Below are positions 15,147 through 24,400 of a stretch of DNA of 55,183 bases, piece by piece. A program made the translations under genes and the position numbers. Numbering within the stretch: the first letter of the stretch is position 1; the number at the start of each line of letters is the position of its first letter. The stretch covers positions 1 through 55,183 of the forward strand of contig DIUJ01000039.1 in the NCBI GenBank assembly GCA_002422315.1, given 5' to 3'. The notes under the pieces are model-generated. The model was not told the DNA's origin, did not search any database, and saw only the letters and a list, made by a program, of their open reading frames with translations. This DNA is from Bacteroidetes bacterium UBA6161. Its GTDB lineage: Bacteria > Bacteroidota > Bacteroidia > NS11-12g > UBA955.

Positions 15147-16971
15147 TTTGGTTTATTTCTATAAGTTTGTCAAATATTTCTTTGGCAAAGAAAGGTTTGC
15201 CTTGTACTTTGTTGAAACAAATTGGATGGATTTGGAAATTTGCTTTCAGTATAAAGGCAAGTTGACCTGTATTTAATTCTGGGATTAAGATATACTCAAA
15301 AGAGGAGAGTATATCGCCAAGGTTTTCCGGGAAGGGATGTAAGTATTGAATATGAATTTGACTTACTTCTATTCCTGCTTTATGCGCTGTTTCTACTGCA
15401 CTTGTAATAGCTCCTTTTGTAGAACCCCATCCAATAACTAAAATTTTGCCTTTTTGAGGGCCTTGTAAGATAAGCTGAGGAGGAATACTTTTTGCAACTT
15501 TTGCAACTTTCTCTTTTCTTAAGTAAACCATTTTGTGGTGGTTTAAAGGGTCATAAGAAATGTTCCCGGTAATATCTTCTTTTTCAATACCTCCAATTCT
15601 GTGCTGCATATCTTTCATACCCGGGAAAGCCCATTTTCGTACCAAATTCCCATCTCTAAGGTATGGCTTATAAGGTATCGCTTCTGCAATAGGAGGGGTT
15701 ATTTGTGCCAAGTTTTTCATGCTAGGGAACTTCCAGGGTTCTGCGCCATTCGCTATATAACCATCACTTAGGAGCATTACAGGGGTCATGTGTTCTACGG
15801 ACAACTTTACCGCTTGGAATGCTATATCGAAACATTCTTTTGGTGTTCCTGGCGCTACAACGATAAGTTCACATTCTCCATTTCTGCCAAAAATTGCTTG
15901 AAATAAATCTGCTTGCTCAGTTTTGGTAGGCATTCCTGTAGATGGGCCACCTCTTTGTATGTTGCAAATTACGAGAGGCAATTCTAGCATTACGGCCAAT
16001 CCTATGGCTTCGGTTTTTAAAGCTATACCTGGCCCAGAACTTGCAGTAACTCCAAGGTTGCCACCATAGGAAACCCCAATAGCTGAAGTTATGGCTGCTA
16101 TTTCATCTTCCGCCATAAAGGTATTGGCCCCTAAATGTTTTAGTTTTGCTAATTCGTGTAAGATGTCTGAAGCAGGTGTAATAGGATAAGCTCCTAAGAA
16201 CAGTTGCAAGCCTGCTTTGTGTGAAGCGGCTACTAATCCTAGCGCTAGAGCCTCATTTCCAGACACTCCCCTATATTTTCCAGAGGGCAAGGATGCTGCA
16301 TTTACTTGGTATCTTTCATGAAAAAGTTCAATAGTTTCCCCAAAATTCCAACCTGCTTTTACCAAGCGTTGGTTCCACTCTGCCCATGCTGGATTTTTTG
16401 CAAACCTTTGCTTGGTAAGTTCTAATACTTGGTCTAAGTTACGGTTAAACATCCAACAAACCAAGCCAAGAGCTACCATGTTTTTGCCTCGTTCTAACTC
16501 TTTGGTGCTTATTTTTTCTCCAAGTAAGGTTTCTTTCGATACCTTACTTAAATCCAGGTTTAATACCTTAAATCCCATTTTTTCCGCTTGTTCTAGGGGT
16601 AGGTCATCTGCTTGGTATCCTGCAAGTCTTAGGTTTTTAGAGTCAAAACCAGAACTATTTGCTATGATAATACCCTGGGGAGCAACGCTACTTAGATTAC
16701 TCTTTAGTGCAGCAGCATTCATTGCCACTAGCACGTCGCATTCGTCGCCTGGGGTATGAACCAAAGAGCTGCCAAACCGAATTTGAAAGCCAGAAACTCC
16801 TGCCACAGTGCCTGCTGGAGCTCTAATCTCTGCAGGAAAGTCAGGAAAAGTCGACAAATCGTTCCCATATATTGCAGTGGTAGAGGTAAACAAGCTCCCG
16901 GAAACTTGCATTCCATCTCCCGAATCCCCTGCGAATTTTATAATTACAGATTCTATTTCTTTTTGTAACAA
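15139..16971 (-). CDS. korA: 2-oxoacid (2-oxoglutarate) ferredoxin oxidoreductase, fused gamma-alpha subunit (TTG start)
   Basis: 610 residues. The N-terminal 190 residues are the gamma domain (IIKFAGDSGDGMQVSGSLF; DFPAEIRAPAGT), fused to the alpha domain (GNEALALGLVAASHKAGLQ, AYPITPASDILHELA, EDEIAAITSAIGVSYGG, TSSGPGIALKTEAIG, QRGGPSTGMPTKTEQADLFQ). This is the usual Bacteroidota KorA arrangement. The start is TTG at 16971: an in-frame TAA lies 12 bases upstream and the next Met falls after the conserved GDSGDG motif. A -7 box lies 20 bases upstream. It overlaps korB by eight bases. Confidence 0.92.
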   Translation of the reverse strand: MLQKEIESVIIKFAGDSGDGMQVSGSLFTSTTAIYGNDLSTFPDFPAEIRAPAGTVAGVSGFQIRFGSSLVHTPGDECDVLVAMNAAALKSNLSSVAPQGIIIANSSGFDSKNLRLAGYQADDLPLEQAEKMGFKVLNLDLSKVSKETLLGEKISTKELERGKNMVALGLVCWMFNRNLDQVLELTKQRFAKNPAWAEWNQRLVKAGWNFGETIELFHERYQVNAASLPSGKYRGVSGNEALALGLVAASHKAGLQLFLGAYPITPASDILHELAKLKHLGANTFMAEDEIAAITSAIGVSYGGNLGVTASSGPGIALKTEAIGLAVMLELPLVICNIQRGGPSTGMPTKTEQADLFQAIFGRNGECELIVVAPGTPKECFDIAFQAVKLSVEHMTPVMLLSDGYIANGAEPWKFPSMKNLAQITPPIAEAIPYKPYLRDGNLVRKWAFPGMKDMQHRIGGIEKEDITGNISYDPLNHHKMVYLRKEKVAKVAKSIPPQLILQGPQKGKILVIGWGSTKGAITSAVETAHKAGIEVSQIHIQYLHPFPENLGDILSSFEYILIPELNTGQLAFILKANFQIHPICFNKVQGKPFFAKEIFDKLIEINQNA

Positions 16972-16990
16972 AATGTCAATTTATTTTCTG

Positions 16991-16998
16991 CAAAGATA
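16991..16998 (-). promoter_or_regulatory. -7 box (TATCTTTG) of the korAB operon
   Basis: TATCTTTG on the minus strand, 20 bases before the korA start, matches TAnnTTTG exactly. The -33 region is only partly conserved (a GTTTAA about 20 bases upstream). Confidence 0.5.
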
Positions 16999-17502
16999 TT
17001 TTAATTAATAACTATTAAACTCTGATGTATATCATAAAGTTTGGCGTTTTGTCTAAAATGCTAAACAGTATAAGCTAAGAATTACTATGTAAAACAACTA
17101 TTGGATTGGGCCTAGTTCTTTTATAAGAAATGAATTGTCTTAAAAAAATCGGGAAGTACATTTTATTGAATTCTTGAGCAATGGTCTTTTAAATACTTTT
17201 TTTAGAGCATTCAGCTTTTCTCCCAAATAAGTTTTGTGGAACATAAACGCTCTAACAAAATCAAGAAATGGCATGACATGATTCTTAATGGGAAAAAACA
17301 GCAAAAGAGAAAGTCAAACTTTTTGAAAGGTATAAACCAAACCTATAACCTCGCGGAGCCAAAGAATTGCAAACCCGCAAATCCTGAAAAGAGTACTTCC
17401 GAAAATTTTATTTCAAGACTAAGATAAAGAGGGTACTACAATAAAAGAGAAAAACAATTTATTACAATTAAAATTATATTGTAATTTTACATTAAAATTA
17501 GC
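16999..17502. other. About 500-bp intergenic region between korA and the 17503 gene
   Basis: Nothing coding is convincing; a 63-codon lysine-rich frame with a GTG start (17236-17427) was rejected. Immediately upstream of the next gene, TTACAAT (17462-17468) and ATTGTAA (17478-17484) form a 7-bp inverted repeat that may be a regulator site. The two flanking genes diverge, so both promoters must lie here. Confidence 0.5.
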
Positions 17503-18108
17503 ATGAAAACAATCCTATTGATTTGCATAACTGCCTGTATGTCATTAGAATTAATGGCAAGCGACACTTCTGCTTATTTCTCCAGGTTTTCCATAGGAGG
17601 GGCCTATGGTGCCGGAAATATGAAGCAATTGGGCATAAACTTAAATCTTACATCCAAAAGAAATTATACATATTCTGTAATGCTACTTAACGAATACAGG
17701 GTTGCGCCTGAAAAGCCAAAAGATTATTATAGCGGAGGTTTTTTTTCTTCAGACGTGATTTACCATAGAATAAATTCTATAGCAATAACCTTAGGCAAGT
17801 CTTTTATAGACAAAGAAAATACCATTAAATTTAACCTTCAAGGCGGAATTTCAATGGGCGAGTCTAGTTACCCTTATAATTTTATTCCTGTTGCAAAATC
17901 GGGCTTCTTGTTTGATTTCGGCCCCAGTCATACTTACGATTTAAGAAGAAGAGAGGTTGTTGGCCTGATTTTACATCCAAATGTGGAGTTTATACTTTCG
18001 AGGTATGTAGGTTTAAGGTTAGGAGGTTTAGCGCATGTTAACCCGGTATACAGTTCATACAAAGCAGAAATTTGTCTTTTGTTTGGTATACTCAGGCCAA
18101 AATATTAA
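17503..18108 (+). CDS. Hypothetical exported protein, probably a small outer-membrane beta-barrel
   Basis: 201 residues. A signal peptide (MKTILLICITACMSLELMAS, cleavage near residue 20) is followed by alternating polar and hydrophobic strands rich in Tyr, Gly and Ser (SIGGAYGAGNMKQLGINLNL, TIKFNLQGGISMGES, RYVGLRLGGLAHVNPVYSSY), ending in a final strand and a C-terminal aromatic (ILRPKY). This fits an eight-strand porin-like fold or outer-membrane protein beta-barrel family. No specific function is recognisable. It stands alone, 391 bases before the giant adhesin gene. Confidence 0.65.
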   Translation: MKTILLICITACMSLELMASDTSAYFSRFSIGGAYGAGNMKQLGINLNLTSKRNYTYSVMLLNEYRVAPEKPKDYYSGGFFSSDVIYHRINSIAITLGKSFIDKENTIKFNLQGGISMGESSYPYNFIPVAKSGFLFDFGPSHTYDLRRREVVGLILHPNVEFILSRYVGLRLGGLAHVNPVYSSYKAEICLLFGILRPKY

Positions 18109-18499
18109 AATCGTGTGATCTTGTTTTCATTAACAAACTCCCAACAATCAGTGGTGTATTTTGCCCTTTGGGTGATGAAGACAATTGCAAGGTTTTTACA
18201 GAATGCCTAAGAGCTTATGGTCCTAACAACACCTTTTTTGATTTAAGGTTTTTAACTTCAATTCTCCTGTTACTTTAGCTATTCAATCCTTTCTTTGGTG
18301 TAATTAATAAGCAGGCCAAGTGTAATGTTTTATTTTTTTTTTGTTAGCTTATAATTATTTAGATTTCCTATGTATTTATATACAGCAATTTAAATTTGAT
18401 ATTAAAGTACCAGAAAGAAAAGTAGTGTTTAAAAAACAGAAAGGGGATATTTTCACATTAAAAAAGTATTTTTGTAGAACAATTAAATATGCATTTTTA
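18109..18499 (+). other. 391-bp intergenic region with a possible promoter before the giant surface protein gene
   Basis: TATTTTTG at 18467-18474 fits the -7 consensus and lies 25 bases before the ATG at 18500. No matching TTG -33 element is seen. Frames extending upstream from 18341 lack signal-peptide character and begin with TTG. No gene is seen. Confidence 0.45.
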
Positions 18500-21400
18500 A
18501 TGTTCAAAAAACTCTTAAGAAGGAAAGTTCTGCTATTGAATCGCACTAAAATAGTAGCTATAATTCTTCTTTCAATATTCCAATTTTTGGGATTTTCAGT
18601 CCATGCTCAAAATCAATTAAGTAATTTTGGCAAAGAATTCTGGCTTGCTTTTGCTGAAAACAACAATACAGGCCTAGCTTCACTTCGCATCTATATCACA
18701 TCCAAAGTAAACACACAAGCTACTGTTGCCACAAACTCAGGTTCAAATACATACAATATAGTGGCTGATAGTACTACAGAAGTGATTTTAAACGCGGCTA
18801 CTTTCTCTGCGATTCTTAGACTCACAACTCCTATAGTAGAAAATAAAGGGATACGTGTAACTTCCTCACAAGACATTACTGTTTTTGCATCGAATGTGCA
18901 AAATTATACCAACGATGCCACTGTTGTTCTTCCTAAAAGTGCACTTGGAATTGGTTCAGAGTATATGTTCAATATGAACGTATTAGGAAATAGTCCGTCA
19001 GGATTATTATTTGTTGCAACAGAGGACTCTACCGTCATTCAGTTTTTTAATAAACCTACAGGATTTCCAGACAGTATAACCCTAAATCGCTTTCAAGTTT
19101 ACATGGTGCCATACTTTAACAATGCTACAACAATTAGGGCTGTAAGTCGAAAAAATTGTAAACCATTTGCTGTATTTTTTACTAACCGATGTACACAGGT
19201 AGGAACCTGTGCTGCTTGCGACCACCTATATTCTCAAGTTTTACCAATCTCTAAATGGTCTACAAGATACGTTGCCACCCCAATGCTTAACCAAACAAGT
19301 GGATATGAATATTCTATAGTAGCTTTAGAGGACTCTACTAGAGTATCTATAAATGGAGGGACTCCTGTACTGTTACAAAGAGGGCAAAGAACTAGGGGCC
19401 TAATTAACTCGCAAATAATCACGTGTTTTGACGCCAACAAGCCAATTAATGTTCAACAATATTTAAGAAGTTTGCAATGCCATTCTTCTGGATCTGTAGG
19501 AGACCCCGCTCTTACAGAGTTGAATGCAACCAATCAAAGCATTCCAAGGGCTACTTTCTCCAGCTTAACAGGCGGTTTTATTACCCAACATTACGTGAAT
19601 ATAATAGTAGATTCTGCGTATAAAAATTTATTGTTGATAGATAGTTTGCCAGCCAAGAAAAACAAATGGATGACAGGCGTTGGATGCGGACGTTACGCAG
19701 TTTATAGAGATTCAATTTCTGCCGGTTCTCACACCATTATTAACGATAGCGGTTTTATAGCCTATGCCTATGGTTTTACAGGCTTCGAAAGCTATTTGTA
19801 TTCTATTGGTGCATCTTACGAAAACCAAGTGTATAATTTTAATATAGTTGCTCCAAAACGTTGCCCTGGAGATTCTATAGTAGTTAGAAAAACAGGAGAT
19901 TCGCTTCGGTCGGTATATTTTTTACAAGGTAATAGATTAGATTCAGGTTCAAGAGCTTCTTATGTTTTTAACCGACCTGGCAGGTATAAAATACAAATGA
20001 TAGCTACCTCTTTTGTAAATGAATGCGCGGACACCATTACCAAATTTGTAGAAATTGGCGGACCTCCAAAGGTTTTTCCAAACGATACAACTATTTGTAA
20101 TCCCTTTGAAATTATTGTAAGAATTGATACCAACAGGGTAGATTCTTTTAAATGGGATATTCCTAATTATACGGCCGATACATTACTGATTGATACAAGG
20201 GGAAAGTATAAAGTGCAACTTATTGATACTTTTGGTTGTTCGTATACCGATTCTGTTTTTGTATATTTATACAGAGATCCTATCGCCGGACTAGTTGTTC
20301 CTAGTTTTAGTTGCTTTGGGGATACTACCAAATTTATTAATAGAAGTATTGACACCTCACAAATCACCGATTTAAGATATTTTTTGTTGGTTGATAGTAC
20401 CGAAACGTATTTTTCAGACTCGATTTTAAACTTAGTTGTGGCAGATACTGGATTGTTCCAAGGGGTCTTTGTGGCTTCCAATGGGGGGGTCTGTAACGAT
20501 ACTATACCCTTTAGTACCCGAATTAGGCCAAAACCGGAGGTCAAATTCGTAGTGGATACAAGCCAGCTTTGTGCTAAAAATAACTTGTTTAACTTTACGA
20601 ATCAGACCGCAACATTTAATTATCCTACCCAATATCGATGGAATTTTGGGGATAACGATACCAGCAGCTCTCTCTCTCCAAGCCATACTTATCTCTCTTG
20701 GGGTTCCTTTTCGCCTAAGTTAAATGCTGTAAATAATTTTGGCTGTAAAGATTCTACAAGCCTATTCGTTAATGTTTACCCTAGCCCAGTTCCCTCCTTC
20801 ATATTGAGCGATACCATTGCTTGTTTCAGGAACAATCTTTTCCAAGCTTCTTCATCGAGTACAATTCAAAGTGACACCATAGTTTTTTACAGTTGGAGAT
20901 ACAAGAATGCCCTAAGTGTTCAAAAAGATCTTAACAATATCTCATTTGACAGTATAGGTAAAAAACAGTTAACCCATATTGTAAGAACAAACAAGGGTTG
21001 TACAGACAGTATTACAAGAGAAATAGAAATACTTTCCAATCCCCAAGCTGCTTATGTATCCAATAGTTTGCAACAATGCTTTAAGGGCAACAACTTTGAT
21101 TTACGAGACACCTCCTTGCATTCAAGTATCCTAAAAGAAGTGATTTGGGGTGTTCCATCACTTTCTGTTGTAGATACAGGATCTAGATTTCAAATCAGAT
21201 TGCTATCCGAAGACACTTTTGCATTTTATATGCATGTGACAGATTCTTTCGGGTGTTCCGATACAGCTATTGGTCAATTGGTGGTTCACCCACAGGCCCA
21301 AGCATCGATTCAGGTTTCAGATACCCTGGAGTGTTTTAGATACCAAAACTTTAATTTTAACTCTACCAGCACTATAGTGTCAAAAGATTCTATAACCCAA

Positions 21401-24400
21401 TACTTTTGGGAATACAACAACAGAAGAGATACTGCCAAAAATGTATTTGGAGTTGTGTTCGATACTTCCATTCAGTATACCGTAAAGCATATCGTTACAA
21501 CAAGATACAATTGTGCGGATACTGCAGCAATTCAGATTTTTGTGAAGCCACATCCACAAACAGAAATAATCCTAAGCGACAGTAATTCATTGTGTTTGAA
21601 AGGTAATGCGTACCAGTTTTTTCACAGTGTGGAGCACAACAGTTCTATAAAAAAGTACAATTGGGAAATACCTAGTTTAAATTGGAAGGATACTTCAGAG
21701 TATCCCCAGTTTAGTTTTCCATATGCCGATACTTTCCAACTACTCTTTTCTGTAACCGATACTTTTGGATGTATGGATAGTTCACAGCAAACAATCTTTA
21801 TCCGTCCGCAGGCTAACTTGTCTTTTGTATCGGATACTGCTTGTTTAAGAGATTCGGTAACCCTTCGTTCCATAAGCGCAGTAGAAGTAGGTACAATTGT
21901 AAAAACCATTTGGGATTTTGGGAGTAATGAGTTGGACTCTGGATTACAAGTAAAAAGACTGTATACCTCTCCTGGGCTGTATACTGTTAAAATTATAACA
22001 GAAACCGACCAAGGGTGCAAGGATACCCTTGAGGGAAATAACTCGGTATTGATAAGACCACTGCCAATTCCCTCCTTTGTATTGAGCGATACCATTGCTT
22101 GTTTCAGGAACAATCTTTTCCAAGCTTCTTCATCGAGTACAATTCAAAGTGACTCCATAGTTTTTTACAGTTGGAGATACAAGAATACCCTAAGTGTTCA
22201 AAAAAATCTTAACAATATCTCTTTTGACAGTATAGGTAAAAAACAGATAACCCATATTGTAAGATCCAACAGAGGTTGCGCAGACAGTATTACAAGAGAA
22301 ATAGAAATACTTCCCAATCCTCAAGCCGCTTATGTATCCAATAGTTTGCAACAATGCTTTAAGGGCAACAACTTTGATTTACGAGACACCTCCTTGCATT
22401 CAAGTAGCCTAAAGGAAGTGATTTGGGGAATTCCATCACTTTCTTTTGTAGATACAGGATCTAGATTTCAAATCCGATTGCTATCAGAAGACACTTTTGC
22501 ATTTTATATGCATGTGGCAGATTCTTTCGGGTGTTCAGATACAGCTATTGGTCAATTAGTGGTTCACCCACAGGCCCAAGCATCGATTCAGGTTTCAGAT
22601 ACCCTTGAGTGTTTCCGATACCAAAACTTTGATTTTGTGTCCACAAGTAAGATTAAATCGAGCGACTCGATTACCCAGTACATTTGGGAATACAGCAACC
22701 GAAGAGATACAGCCAAAAATGTATTTGGAGTTGTGTTCGATACCTCTATTCAATACACAGTAAGGCATATAGTCACTAGCAAAAATAGTTGTGCAGATAC
22801 TGCAGAAGTTGAAATTTTTGTGAAGCCACATCCTAAAGTAGCAATTTTATTGAGCGATTCCAATGAACTTTGTTTAAAAGGTAATTCCTATCAGTTTTTT
22901 CATAGTGCGGAACACAATAGTTCAATTAAAAAGTATCAATGGGAAATCCCTAGTTTGAACTGGAAAGACAGCTCGGAATATCCTGTATTTAGTTTTCCTT
23001 ATGCAGATACTTTTGATTTACTCTTTTCTGTGGTAGATACTTTTGGGTGCATGGATAGCTCGAGCAAACAAATAATTATACATCCACAATCCAATTTGTT
23101 AATTGTATCCGATACGGCTTGTCATAGAGATTCTGTTACATTGCGCTCTATAAGTAGTATAACAGGAGGAACTATTGTAAAAACCATTTGGGATTTTGGT
23201 AACAATGAGTTGGACTCCGGAGTTGTAGTAAAAAGGCTATATAATGCACCTGGGCTATACAATGTGGCAATAAGGACTGAAACAAACAAAGGATGTAAGG
23301 ACACTTTGCTTACCAATAATGCGGTACTAATAAGACCTCTTCCTGTTCCTTCTTTTGTTTCCTCTTTGCCATTATGCGAAGACGCTATGCTCTCTGTCCA
23401 AAATTTAACTTTAGATACTGGCCAACATTCCAATTCTAGATATTTTATTAATTGGTACGGTAGTATAATAGAAGAAAACCGATTAAGTTTTGATTTACTT
23501 CCTCAAGATACAGGGATTCAACAAGTGTTTGTAAGCGCGGTAAATACTTTTGGGTGTAAAGATTCTTCTTTGTTGGATTTTAGGGTAATCCCCCTGCCTG
23601 TCGCAGATTTCTCGTTTCCTTTTACTGTTCAATGCTTACGCGGTAACATTTTTGAAGCAGAAAATTTAAGCGAAGGATTTTCATACCCATTAAGTTATTT
23701 TTGGGACTTTGGCGCATCGATAACTTCTACTGCTTTTGAACCTGTATTTTCCTATCCTGCAAATGGAATATACCCTATGTATTTGAAAGTAACCAATAAT
23801 TTTGGTTGTGAAAGTATACTAAGAGATACCTTCGCCATTGACTTTTATCCAGCTCCTTTGATAAGTATACAAACGAATTTAGACAGCCAATGTTTGTTTG
23901 GGAATAGCTTCGTTTTTGCTAATAATTCGAGTATTTCTTCTGGTACTTTTGACACTAAAATTGGTTTTGAAGGGTTAGATACTATGTCTATTTTGGATAC
24001 TCTGGTTTATTCATTTACTCAACCTGGGTTTAAAAGAGTAGATTTCTTTATCAATTCCAATTTTCAATGCAAAGACACCTTTACTACCTTTGTTAGGATT
24101 TGGGAAATGCCCAATTCAGAGTTTGTAACGAGTAGTAATAGCGGATGTGAAAAACAAAGTCTTTTCACTTTCAATAATACCTCTACCGCTTCAGAAGCCA
24201 TGACTTTTGTATGGAATTATGATACTTTGTCTCAATCGGATAGTATAATTCAGGTGTCGCATGTATTTCCTGCTTATGGAACATACCCTGTAAAATTAGA
24301 GGCAATTAGCCCCAACAATTGTCGTGACACTTTTGTTATACCTATAATCGTAAATCCTGTACCAGTACCTATTGCTTTTTCTCCTTTGGCAGAGCAGTGC

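Noticed and set aside
17236..17427. 63-codon lysine-rich frame upstream of the 17503 gene
   Set aside because: It begins with GTG, is highly basic in a way expected from A-rich DNA, has no ribosome-binding site or recognisable motif, and lies in a divergent promoter region.
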